Assembly: GCA_023434025.1 (NCBI GenBank)
Contig: JAEYTL010000019.1
Coordinates: 1-44,135 of the forward strand
From: Bacteroidota bacterium
GTDB taxonomy: Bacteria > Bacteroidota > Bacteroidia > Flavobacteriales > Flavobacteriaceae
Length of the DNA stretch: 44,135 nucleotides
Direction of reading: 5' to 3'
The first letter of the stretch is position 1. Each line of letters begins with the position of its first letter. The notes under the pieces are model-generated. The model did no database searches, was not told the origin of the DNA, and saw only the letters and a program-made list of their open reading frames with translations. This document shows positions 1-7,037 of this stretch, piece by piece. A program made the position numbers and the translations under genes.

Positions 1-186
1 CAAAAAATAGCGTGCAAACACAAATGGTTTAAACACGCTATAGAGACTAGTTCAGAGACTGTCTTGAAAAACAAAACTAATAAAAATTTAGATTTTATTT
101 TGGAAATCAACACAGAATCTATCGGGATGCAGCGGATAGCCGGAATAGCTTCTGAAAAAAATAAATTGCATTCTGTATTAAATTAG
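1..186 (+). CDS. 3' end of an unidentified gene (5' partial)
   Basis: Reading from base 1 in frame 1, 61 codons stay open until the TAG at 184-186, with no start visible, so this is probably the C-terminus of a gene entering from the left. The end of the product reads NLDFILEINTESIGMQRIAG, then ASEKNKLHSVLN. It is soluble-looking and lysine/asparagine rich, with no membrane segment. I do not recognise the family. A run this long without a stop in AT-rich DNA is unlikely but not impossible by chance. The gene would end 26 bases before the metG promoter motif at 212-219, a normal spacing for tandem genes. Confidence 0.5.
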   Translation, partial: QKIACKHKWFKHAIETSSETVLKNKTNKNLDFILEINTESIGMQRIAGIASEKNKLHSVLN

Positions 187-211
187 CATCGTGTCTGTGC
201 GATAAAAAACT

Positions 212-219
212 TATTTTTG
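212..219 (+). promoter_or_regulatory. -7 promoter element for metG
   Basis: TATTTTTG matches the Bacteroidetes -7 consensus TAnnTTTG. No convincing TTG -33 element lies at the expected spacing. Transcription would begin around 225, which excludes the in-frame TTG at 224 as the metG start and supports ATG 263 or 266. Confidence 0.55.
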
Positions 220-262
220 CACCTTGAACCGAATTCATTTCGGTTTCTTAATTTTGAAGTTT

Positions 263-2332
263 ATGATGGAAAATCCGAAGAGATATACGATTACGGCAGC
301 ATTGCCTTATACGAATGGTCCTATTCATATTGGTCATTTAGCAGGTGTGTACGTTCCGTCTGACATTTATGCCCGCTACTTGCGTTTGCAGGGGAAAGAT
401 GTGGCGTTTATCTGTGGTAGCGACGAGCACGGTGTGGCCATTTCGATGAAAGCCAAAAAAGAAGGCATTACGCCGCAGGAAGTGATTGATAAATATGACG
501 GGATCATTCGCAAATCATTTGAAGATTTCGGGATTTCATTTGATAATTATTCGCGTACGTCGGCTCAGATTCATCATGAAACGGCTTCGGATTTTTTTAG
601 AAAATTATACGACAACGGTGATTTTATTGAAGAAGTAACTGAGCAATTGTATGACGAGCAGGCCCAGCAGTTTTTAGCTGATCGGTTTGTGATGGGAACG
701 TGTCCGAAATGCGGTAATGAGGAAGCCTATGGCGACCAATGTGAAAAATGCGGTTCTACGTTGAATGCAACCGATTTGATCAATCCGAAATCGACGATAA
801 CCGGTACTACTCCGGTGAAAAAGGAAACGAAACACTGGTTTTTACCGTTGAACCGTTATGACAGCTTTTTGCGTGAATGGATTTTGGAAGGACATAAAAA
901 CGATTGGAAACCCAATGTATATGGTCAGGTAAAATCCTGGATCGACAGCGGTTTAGAGCCAAGAGCCGTGACCAGAGATCTGGACTGGGGAATTGATGTA
1001 CCGGTAGAAGGTGCCGAAGGCAAAAAGTTATATGTTTGGTTTGATGCTCCGATTGGTTATATTTCTTCTACCAAAGAATGGGCCGCCAGAGAAGGAAAAA
1101 ACTGGGAACCCTATTGGAAGGATGCTGATACCAAATTAGTTCATTTTATCGGAAAAGACAATATTGTTTTTCATTGCATTATTTTTCCGGCAATGTTAAA
1201 AGCGGAAGGTAGTTTTATTTTACCTGACAACGTTCCGGCCAATGAATTTTTGAATTTGGAAGGCAATAAATTATCGACTTCGAAAAATTGGGCGGTTTGG
1301 CTGCACGAATACCTGGTTGATTTTCCGGATAAACAAGACGTATTGCGTTATGCGTTGACTGCCAATGCACCGGAAACCAAAGACAACGATTTTACCTGGA
1401 AGGATTTTCAGGCAAGAAATAACAATGAACTGGCTGCAATTTATGGTAATTTTATTAATCGGGTGGTAGTATTGACTCAAAAATACTATAATGGGATTGT
1501 ACCAAGTCCAAATGAATTTTCTGAAGTTGATGAGCAAACGCTAACGGAATTAAAAGCTTATCCGGCCGTGATTGCTTCTTCGATTGAACGCTACCGTTTT
1601 AGAGAAGCGTTAGGCGAATTGATGAATGTAGCCCGTTTAGGAAACAAATACCTGGCCGATGAAGAACCTTGGAAAATGATTAAAACGGATCCCGAACGGG
1701 TAAAAACACAAATGTATGTGGCATTACAGATTGCAACCGCATTGGGGATTTTATCGGAACCGTTTTTACCGTTTACTACGCAAAAACTGTTAAAGACGTT
1801 ACAATACAACGTATCTAACGGTGCAATTGGTTGGGAATCCGTTTCCAAAACATCTGAATTATTAAAACCAGGACATCAAATTGGTCAGGCCGAAATATTA
1901 TTTGCTCAAATTGACGATGCCGAAATACAAAAACAAATAGACAAACTGGAAGCCACAAAAAAAGCGAATGTAATGGAAAATAAAACCGTTGAACCACAAA
2001 AAGAAACCGCAACGTTTGAAGATTTTTCAAAATTGGATTTACGTGTCGGAACAATTGTTGAGGCTGAAAAAATGCCCAAGGCTAATAAATTATTAGTTTT
2101 AAAAGTAGATACCGGAATTGATGTACGAACCATTGTTTCAGGGATTGCAGAACATTTTTCGCCGGAAGAAGTGATTGGAAAACGGGTTACGGTATTGGTC
2201 AATTTAGCCCCGAGAGCCTTGCGGGGTGTAGAAAGCCAGGGAATGATTTTGATGACCAATAATGCGGAAGGAAAATTGGTTTTTGTGAATCCGGATGCGG
2301 ATGGGGTGGATAATGGGGCGGTAATTTCGTAA
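263..2332 (+). CDS. metG: methionyl-tRNA synthetase
   Basis: Class I aminoacyl-tRNA synthetase that charges tRNA-Met in the cytoplasm. The 689-residue product carries the HIGH signature at about residues 22-25. It has a zinc knuckle of four cysteines (C147, C150, C160, C163) and a KMSKS-loop variant, KLSTS, at about 336-340. The catalytic domain is followed by an anticodon-binding helical region and, from about residue 585, a C-terminal tRNA-binding domain of the EMAPII/Trbp111 type (FSKLDLRVGTIVEAEKMPKA). This two-part architecture is usual for bacterial MetG. Two adjacent ATG codons (263 and 266) are possible starts. The upstream TTG at 224 would fall at or before the predicted transcription start. 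The HAD hydrolase gene follows after 2 bases, so the two are probably cotranscribed. Confidence 0.97.
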   Translation: MMENPKRYTITAALPYTNGPIHIGHLAGVYVPSDIYARYLRLQGKDVAFICGSDEHGVAISMKAKKEGITPQEVIDKYDGIIRKSFEDFGISFDNYSRTSAQIHHETASDFFRKLYDNGDFIEEVTEQLYDEQAQQFLADRFVMGTCPKCGNEEAYGDQCEKCGSTLNATDLINPKSTITGTTPVKKETKHWFLPLNRYDSFLREWILEGHKNDWKPNVYGQVKSWIDSGLEPRAVTRDLDWGIDVPVEGAEGKKLYVWFDAPIGYISSTKEWAAREGKNWEPYWKDADTKLVHFIGKDNIVFHCIIFPAMLKAEGSFILPDNVPANEFLNLEGNKLSTSKNWAVWLHEYLVDFPDKQDVLRYALTANAPETKDNDFTWKDFQARNNNELAAIYGNFINRVVVLTQKYYNGIVPSPNEFSEVDEQTLTELKAYPAVIASSIERYRFREALGELMNVARLGNKYLADEEPWKMIKTDPERVKTQMYVALQIATALGILSEPFLPFTTQKLLKTLQYNVSNGAIGWESVSKTSELLKPGHQIGQAEILFAQIDDAEIQKQIDKLEATKKANVMENKTVEPQKETATFEDFSKLDLRVGTIVEAEKMPKANKLLVLKVDTGIDVRTIVSGIAEHFSPEEVIGKRVTVLVNLAPRALRGVESQGMILMTNNAEGKLVFVNPDADGVDNGAVIS

Positions 2333-2334
2333 TT

Positions 2335-3024
2335 ATGAAAAACAAACCATCTATCATCGCCTTTGACGCCGACGACACCCTATGGCACAACGAGCCTTAT
2401 TTTGATGAGGCTCAGGAACGCTTTTGTGAGTTATTCCAGGATTTCGCTTCCAAACAGGAAATATTGGGACTCATTTTAAACCATCAGATCAAAAATTTAC
2501 CCTTGTATGGTTTTGGTATTAAAGCGTTTACACTGTCAATGATTGAATCGGCTTTGGAATTGACCAATCGTTCCATATCAGGACAAAACATTGAAAAGGT
2601 TATTCAGATAGGAAAAGATTTATTACAAAAACCGGTTGAATTATTGCCGGAAGTAGAAACCGTTTTACAACGATTGTACGGCAACTACAAATTGATTGTT
2701 GCCACTAAAGGCGATTTAAAAGACCAGCACCGCAAATTACACGATTCAGGAATCGGACATTATTTTCACCATATTGAAGTGATGAGCGACAAAGCCGAAA
2801 TCGATTATCAAAAAATGTTAGGTCGTTTAGATTGCAAAGCAGAAGATTTACTGATGATTGGCAATTCTTTAAAATCGGATGTACTGCCGGTTTTGAACAT
2901 TGGCGGTCATGCCATTCATATTCCGTATCACACCACCTGGGAATATGAAAAAATTGACTTTGAAATCAGGCATCCTAATTTTAAAGCACTACAATCAATT
3001 GCCGAAGTAATGACTTTTTTGTAA
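2335..3024 (+). CDS. HAD-superfamily hydrolase
   Basis: Probable cytoplasmic phosphatase of the haloacid dehalogenase superfamily, 229 residues. Motif I is DADDT at D11-T15, with nucleophile D11 and acid/base D13. Motif II is the T of VATKGD (T124). Motif III is probably K153. Motif IV is MIGNSLKSDV, with D182. A helical cap sits between motifs I and II, as in the YjjG/phosphoglycolate phosphatase-like subfamily. The substrate cannot be told from sequence. It starts 2 bases after metG and ends 2 bases before the convergent gene on the minus strand, so transcription from the two sides may collide or terminate inside the neighbour. Confidence 0.9.
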   Translation: MKNKPSIIAFDADDTLWHNEPYFDEAQERFCELFQDFASKQEILGLILNHQIKNLPLYGFGIKAFTLSMIESALELTNRSISGQNIEKVIQIGKDLLQKPVELLPEVETVLQRLYGNYKLIVATKGDLKDQHRKLHDSGIGHYFHHIEVMSDKAEIDYQKMLGRLDCKAEDLLMIGNSLKSDVLPVLNIGGHAIHIPYHTTWEYEKIDFEIRHPNFKALQSIAEVMTFL

Positions 3025-3026
3025 TT

Positions 3027-3455
3027 TTAATTAAAATAAGTCCAATTAATACCGTCGCTGACAACTATAAGACTTCTGTTATTTCCCTCATACATGTACA
3101 CATCTGTATTTCCTGTCGTTGAATTTTTTGGAAACAACAATCCCCCTGCTGAAGTTAAACGTGCAGTAATACTGTTTTGAATATTTCTTAAAATATAAAC
3201 TCTTCCGGGAAAACTTCCTGCATTCGGCAACCTGAACTCCTGATCGGTTGCTAAGGGTTGTAAGGATATGTAAACGCCGTCATCAATTAAAGTTGGTGTG
3301 GTACTTCCAACCAGAACGACTGTTTTTAATGACAAATTCCCATTCACGTCCAACGTACTCAAAGGTGTCGTTGTATTGATTCCAACTTGTCCAAACGAAA
3401 TCATTGACATCAAAAATAAGGATAGAAAAATGAAAATAATCTTTAAACGGCTCAT
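3027..3455 (-). CDS. small secreted protein with GINTTTP-type N-terminus
   Basis: 142 residues with a clear Sec signal peptide (residues 1-22, cleavage after SFG). The mature start, QVGINTTTPLSTLDVNGNLS, is a segment very common at the N-terminus of secreted and surface flavobacterial proteins, some of them long repeat or tail-fibre-like proteins. The rest is short, beta-rich and ends in WTYFN. No catalytic motif and no T9SS C-terminal domain is visible, so it may be a small periplasmic or surface protein or a shortened relative of the larger ones. A 14-bp operator-like palindrome lies about 80 bases upstream of the start. Confidence 0.75.
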   Translation of the reverse strand: MSRLKIIFIFLSLFLMSMISFGQVGINTTTPLSTLDVNGNLSLKTVVLVGSTTPTLIDDGVYISLQPLATDQEFRLPNAGSFPGRVYILRNIQNSITARLTSAGGLLFPKNSTTGNTDVYMYEGNNRSLIVVSDGINWTYFN

Positions 3456-3532
3456 AAATTTTATGTGTTATTTTACAATAAAATTAAACAAACAGACCAA
3501 TAGTTTAACACTACACCTATACATCAACACAT

Positions 3533-3546
3533 CGAAAACGTTTTCG
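3533..3546. promoter_or_regulatory. perfect 14-bp palindrome, LacI-type operator candidate
   Basis: CGAAAACGTTTTCG is a perfect inverted repeat with a central CG, the form typical of operators bound by LacI/GalR-family regulators. It lies in the gap upstream of the minus-strand secreted-protein gene that starts at 3455. No LacI-family regulator is encoded in the window, so the assignment rests on shape alone. Confidence 0.4.
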
Positions 3547-3594
3547 TGTTAAAAAGTTTTTATTTTTATGTGTTTAAATTCCTATTTCCATAAA

Positions 3595-3623
3595 AAAGCG
3601 ACAATTTTTAAGGTTGTCGCTTT
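3595..3623 (-). terminator. intrinsic terminator after the HRDC gene
   Basis: Arms AAAGCGACAA (3595-3604) and TTGTCGCTTT (3614-3623) form a 10-bp stem with a 9-base loop. On the minus strand the stem is followed by a run of T. It lies about 20 bases past the stop codon of the 3645-4097 gene. Confidence 0.85.
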
Positions 3624-3644
3624 GTTCTAAAGTGTTTTTAATTT

Positions 3645-4097
3645 TTAACCGGCGTGTAATAATGAAATAATATCATTTCCGTATCTCAAAATTTTATTTT
3701 CACCAAAGCCTTTGACTTTTTTTAATTCATCAACCGAGTCTGGTTTAAGCTTTGCGATGGTCATCAACTCAGCATTATGACAAATCATGTATTGAGGCAA
3801 CCCTAATTTAGATGATTTTTCGCTTCGCCAGTGTTTTAGAGAATTTAGAGTGTTTTTCTCCTCGTCTGTCAATTCTTCATAATTTAAAACAGCTACTTTT
3901 TCAGGAGTTGTTTTTTCTTTTGCTTTTTCAGTTTTTGGCGAATAGAAAACCAATACTGACCAATAATCAATCATTCCCGTGATGAAATTAGCGGCTGTTT
4001 TTTCAACGTTAACATCTGTCAAAAACGAATTGATACGATCCTGATCGTTCTGCAAATGATCCCCACTTACACGAACTCTGAAATGTTTTACTTTCAT
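3645..4097 (-). CDS. HRDC domain-containing protein
   Basis: 150 residues. The C-terminal half (about 78-148) is an HRDC (helicase and RNase D C-terminal) domain: L-K-H-W-R, P-Q-Y-M-I, then IAKLKP and KKVKGFGENKILRYG. HRDC domains bind nucleic acid in RecQ and RNase D. Here the domain stands without a helicase or nuclease domain. The N-terminal 70 residues look like a separate small alpha/beta unit that I cannot assign. It lies 14 bases downstream of the first SSB-like gene on the same strand, so the three genes probably form one nucleic-acid-binding operon. A good terminator follows. Confidence 0.85.
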   Translation of the reverse strand: MKVKHFRVRVSGDHLQNDQDRINSFLTDVNVEKTAANFITGMIDYWSVLVFYSPKTEKAKEKTTPEKVAVLNYEELTDEEKNTLNSLKHWRSEKSSKLGLPQYMICHNAELMTIAKLKPDSVDELKKVKGFGENKILRYGNDIISLLHAG

Positions 4098-4111
4098 GAC
4101 TTTCAGTTAGG

Positions 4112-4441
4112 TTATTTCCCAAACAACATTATTTCGCTGATCACAACTTCTGTAATATACCGTTTGTTACCTTCTTTATCATCATAACTCTTCGTGGAGA
4201 GCTTCCCTTCAATGGCAATTTCTTTCCCTTTGGTTACGTATTTTTCAATGATTTCTGCCGCTGTTCCCCAGGCAACCAAACGGTGCCATTCGGTTTGTTC
4301 AACTTTTTCTCCTTTTTTATTCGTAAAGAATTCATTGGTCGCAATGTTTAAGTTCGCTACTTTTCTTCCTTCAAAAGACTTAACTTCCGGATCATTTCCT
4401 ACATGACCGATTAACTGTACTCTGTTTTTCATAGTGTTCAT
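4112..4441 (-). CDS. ssb: short single-stranded DNA-binding protein, paralogue 1
   Basis: 109 residues, essentially one OB fold of the bacterial SSB type: NRVQLIGHVGNDPEVKSFEG at the start, then the W-H-R-L-V-AWG core and EGKLSTKSYDDKEGNKRYIT. The chain stops right after the fold at IMLFGK. It has neither the Gly/Pro/Gln-rich linker nor the acidic DDDIPF-like tip by which replicative SSBs recruit partner proteins, so it probably is not the main replication SSB. The ATG at 4441 is preferred over an internal ATG at 4432. Its 5' leader matches that of paralogue 2, so the start context was duplicated with the gene. Confidence 0.9.
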   Translation of the reverse strand: MNTMKNRVQLIGHVGNDPEVKSFEGRKVANLNIATNEFFTNKKGEKVEQTEWHRLVAWGTAAEIIEKYVTKGKEIAIEGKLSTKSYDDKEGNKRYITEVVISEIMLFGK

Positions 4442-4467
4442 GGCGTATAATATTTAAATGATTAATA
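4442..4467 (-). repeat. duplicated 26-base leader, copy 1
   Basis: The 26 bases directly upstream of this SSB start match those upstream of the second SSB gene (4835-4860) at 23 of 26 positions. The tandem duplication therefore included the untranslated leader, or the leader is under selection, for example as a translation-control site. Confidence 0.65.
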
Positions 4468-4504
4468 TAAACTCGTTTCAGATTCTAACGTGGTTGTTCA
4501 AATC

Positions 4505-4834
4505 TTAATTCATCAAAAGCAATTCGTTAATAACTACTTCTGTAACATAGCGTTTGTTTCCCTCTTTATCGTCATAACTTCTGGAGGTGAGTTTTCCGGT
4601 CAATCCTATTTTCTTGCCTTTATCAACAAATTTCTCGATAATTTCGGCGGTTCTCCCCCAGGCAACAAGATTATGCCATTGGGTCTCTTCTTTTTGATCT
4701 CCGCTTTTGTTTACATAAACATCTTTAGTGGCAAGCGACAAGGACGCAACTTTTTTACCTCCTTCAAAATCTCTGATAATTGGATCGTTTCCAACGTGTC
4801 CGATTAACTGTACTTTGTTTTTTAATGCATTCAT
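4505..4834 (-). CDS. ssb: short single-stranded DNA-binding protein, paralogue 2
   Basis: 109 residues and clearly a tandem paralogue of the gene at 4112-4441: same length, shared NKVQLIGHVGNDP, the W-H-N-L-V-AWG core, and the SYDDKEGNKRY-TEVVI ending. It too lacks the acidic C-terminal tip. Sequence identity is high in the OB-fold strands and lower in the loops (residues 20-50), which suggests an older duplication with some divergence. The two SSB genes are 63 bases apart in the same orientation. The leader upstream of the start (4835-4860) matches that of paralogue 1. Confidence 0.9.
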   Translation of the reverse strand: MNALKNKVQLIGHVGNDPIIRDFEGGKKVASLSLATKDVYVNKSGDQKEETQWHNLVAWGRTAEIIEKFVDKGKKIGLTGKLTSRSYDDKEGNKRYVTEVVINELLLMN

Positions 4835-4860
4835 GGCGTGTAAAATTTAAATGGTTAATA
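4835..4860 (-). repeat. duplicated 26-base leader, copy 2
   Basis: Second copy of the leader described at 4442-4467, with three mismatches. It abuts the ATG of the SSB gene at 4834. Confidence 0.65.
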
Positions 4861-5003
4861 CTAATAAAAATTGATTTCTTTTTAGAACACAGGGCTGAGA
4901 AATTAAATAACTGGAAAAATTCTTGAGCCTGTTCGTTCGTTTCAACAATGCAAAGATTCACCGGTTTGCAAAATTTATTCGGTTTAAAAACACTTACTTT
5001 CGG

Positions 5004-5030
5004 TTGTAAATGATTGTAAACGTTTGTAAA
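5004..5030 (+). promoter_or_regulatory. three TTGTAAA boxes at exact 10-bp spacing
   Basis: TTGTAAA occurs at 5004-5010, 5014-5020 and 5024-5030, one helical turn apart, so all three face the same side of the DNA. The third box supplies the TTG of the -33 element of the promoter for the gene at 5071. This is the arrangement expected of an activator or repressor array. A further TTGTAAAC, inside the short palindrome GTGTTTGTAAACAC (6626-6639), precedes the zinc-ribbon gene. Confidence 0.5.
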
Positions 5031-5053
5031 CGGAAGTTATTTTTCGTATCTTG
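5024..5053 (+). promoter_or_regulatory. promoter of the GNAT-nitrilase gene
   Basis: A -33 TTG (5024-5026) and -7 TATCTTG (5047-5053) are separated by 20 bases, within the Bacteroidetes range. The -7 element is one T short of the TAnnTTTG consensus. Transcription would start near 5060, about 10 bases before the ATG. Confidence 0.6.
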
Positions 5054-5070
5054 CAGAAAAACAGAACTAT

Positions 5071-6603
5071 ATGCACGAAGAAATTAAAAAAATTGAATTG
5101 CGAAATTTACAGATTGAAGATTACAAAGAATTAAAAAACTCGATGATGGAAGCCTATAGTGAGCTGGAAAATGCTTATTGGAAAGAACATCATATCGAAA
5201 AATTACTCAAACTATTCCCTGAAGGTCAGCTGGTTGTTTTGGTAGATGGAAAAGTTGTTGGCTCCGCCCTTTCGTTAATAATCGATTATAGGAAAGTGAT
5301 TGCCAACCATACCTATGCTCAAATTACAGCTAATTATACTTTTGACACACATAATCCACGAGGAGAGGTCTTGTATGGCATAGATGTCTTTATTCATCCA
5401 AAATACAGGGGTTTGCGTTTGGGAAGACGTTTGTATGATGCGAGAAAAGAACTATGTGAAAAATTAAACTTAAAATCGATCATCTTTGCCGGAAGAATTC
5501 CGAATTACATCGATTACAAAGAGGCACTTTCACCTAAACAATACATCGAAAAAGTAAAACAGAAAGAATTATATGATCCGGTTTTGTCCTTTCAAATCAG
5601 CAACGACTTTCACGTAAAAAAAATCATGAAGAACTATTTAGCCGGCGACACAAGTTCAGACGAATATGCTGTTTTAATGGAATGGAACAACATTTACTAT
5701 GATGAAAACCCCAAATTAATCAACCCTAAAAAAAGTGTTATTCGTTTAGGATTAATTCAGTGGCAAATGCGACCGTTGAATAATCTGGAACAACTTTTTG
5801 AACAAGCCGAATTTTTTATTGATGTTGTCTCCGGTTACGGCAGTGATTTTGCTCTTTTTCCCGAATTATTCACTGCTCCGTTGATGGCCGATTACAATCA
5901 TCTTTCGGAAGCCGATGCCATTCGTGAGTTAGCCAAACATTCGGAGCCTATCCGAAAGAAATTTCAGGAATATGCTATTTCCTATAACATCAATATTATT
6001 ACAGGAAGTATGCCATATCTTGAAGATGGAATTTTATATAATGTCGGATTTTTATGTAAACGCGATGGAAGCAGTGAAATGTACACCAAAATTCACATTA
6101 CGCCCAACGAATCGTTACATTGGGGAATGAAAGGAGGCTCTGAAATCAAAACCTTTGATACCGATTGCGGAAAAATTGGCATCATGATTTGTTATGACGT
6201 TGAATTTCCGGAATTATCACGTTTAATGGCCGATGAAGGAATGAATATTCTGTTCGTCCCCTTTTTAACCGATACACAAAATGGTTACACCCGTGTAAAA
6301 CACTGTGCCCAGGCCAGGGCCATTGAAAATGAATGTTATGTAGCTGTAGCGGGTTGTGTAGGTAATTTACCCAAAGTAAACAACATGGATATTCAATATG
6401 CCCAATCAGCTGTATTTACGCCATCTGATTTTGCTTTTCCCAGTAATGGTGTAAAAGCAGAAGCTACTCCAAATACAGAAATGACCTTAATTGTTGATGT
6501 AGATTTAGATTTATTGAAACACTTACACGAATTCGGAACTGTACGGATTCTAAAAGACAGAAGACACGACTTATATAGCATCAAGAAATTAAAACAGTAT
6601 TGA
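5071..6603 (+). CDS. GNAT N-acetyltransferase fused to carbon-nitrogen hydrolase
   Basis: 510 residues with two enzyme domains. Residues about 8-165 form a GNAT acetyltransferase; the acetyl-CoA pyrophosphate loop is RGLRLGRRLYDAR from R113. Residues about 222-505 form a nitrilase-superfamily hydrolase with the complete E-K-C triad: E265 in LFPELF, K340 in TKIHI and C374 in MICYDVEFPE. The fusion is a recognised family (YhcX-like proteins). The N-terminal domain would acetylate an amine and the C-terminal domain would hydrolyse an amide or nitrile-type C-N bond. The substrate is unknown and the protein is presumably cytoplasmic. The promoter upstream carries three phased TTGTAAA boxes, pointing to dedicated regulation. 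Confidence 0.93.
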   Translation: MHEEIKKIELRNLQIEDYKELKNSMMEAYSELENAYWKEHHIEKLLKLFPEGQLVVLVDGKVVGSALSLIIDYRKVIANHTYAQITANYTFDTHNPRGEVLYGIDVFIHPKYRGLRLGRRLYDARKELCEKLNLKSIIFAGRIPNYIDYKEALSPKQYIEKVKQKELYDPVLSFQISNDFHVKKIMKNYLAGDTSSDEYAVLMEWNNIYYDENPKLINPKKSVIRLGLIQWQMRPLNNLEQLFEQAEFFIDVVSGYGSDFALFPELFTAPLMADYNHLSEADAIRELAKHSEPIRKKFQEYAISYNINIITGSMPYLEDGILYNVGFLCKRDGSSEMYTKIHITPNESLHWGMKGGSEIKTFDTDCGKIGIMICYDVEFPELSRLMADEGMNILFVPFLTDTQNGYTRVKHCAQARAIENECYVAVAGCVGNLPKVNNMDIQYAQSAVFTPSDFAFPSNGVKAEATPNTEMTLIVDVDLDLLKHLHEFGTVRILKDRRHDLYSIKKLKQY

Positions 6604-6662
6604 AATCACTCTTATAAAGCGAAATGTGTTTGTAAACACTCAAAACAATAAAACATCCTGAA

Positions 6663-7010
6663 ATGAAAAACTGTTTAGAATGCGGTGAAAAAATCATGGG
6701 TCGCGAAGACAAAAAATTTTGCAGCGACGGTTGTAGAAATGCCTATAACAATAAAATGAATAAAGACAGTAACAATTTAATGCGAAACATTAACAATAAG
6801 TTACGGAAAAATTATCGAATTTTATGCGAATTAAACACCGAAGGAAAAAGCAAAACCACCAAATCAAAATTACTCGGCAAAGGTTTTGATTTTGAGTTTT
6901 TTACTTCCATTTTACACACTAAAACCGGAAACACCTATCATTTTTTATATGACCAAGGTTATATGGTTTTGGAAAATGATTTTTATATGTTAGTAAAAAG
7001 AGACTACTAA
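6663..7010 (+). CDS. small zinc-ribbon protein
   Basis: 115 residues. The N-terminus holds a treble-clef or zinc-ribbon-like site, CxxC (C4, C7) plus CxxxC (C20, C24), in the context KKFCSDGCRNAYNNK, which resembles DUF2116-type zinc ribbons. The middle is basic and asparagine/lysine rich. The C-terminal part (about 75-115) looks like a small beta domain ending FYMLVKRDY. A nucleic-acid or protein-binding role is an inference from the charge and the zinc site. It starts 60 bases after the preceding gene and ends 28 bases before the M28 peptidase gene, so it may be cotranscribed with both or use its own promoter near the palindrome at 6626-6639. Confidence 0.75.
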   Translation: MKNCLECGEKIMGREDKKFCSDGCRNAYNNKMNKDSNNLMRNINNKLRKNYRILCELNTEGKSKTTKSKLLGKGFDFEFFTSILHTKTGNTYHFLYDQGYMVLENDFYMLVKRDY

Positions 7011-7037
7011 ACAAAAAACAACCAACTCAGCCAACGC

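Noticed and set aside
8..41. Inverted repeat TAGCGTG / CACGCTA as a terminator or operator at the left edge
   Set aside because: It lies inside the open frame 1-186, has a long loop and no T run, so it is probably incidental to coding sequence.
224..262. TTG at 224 as the metG start
   Set aside because: The -7 element at 212-219 puts the transcription start at about 225, and the extra residues are not part of MetG; ATG 263/266 fits the family.
4764..4961. 65-codon minus-strand frame overlapping the second SSB gene start
   Set aside because: It overlaps the SSB gene in another frame, has no family features and its composition looks random.
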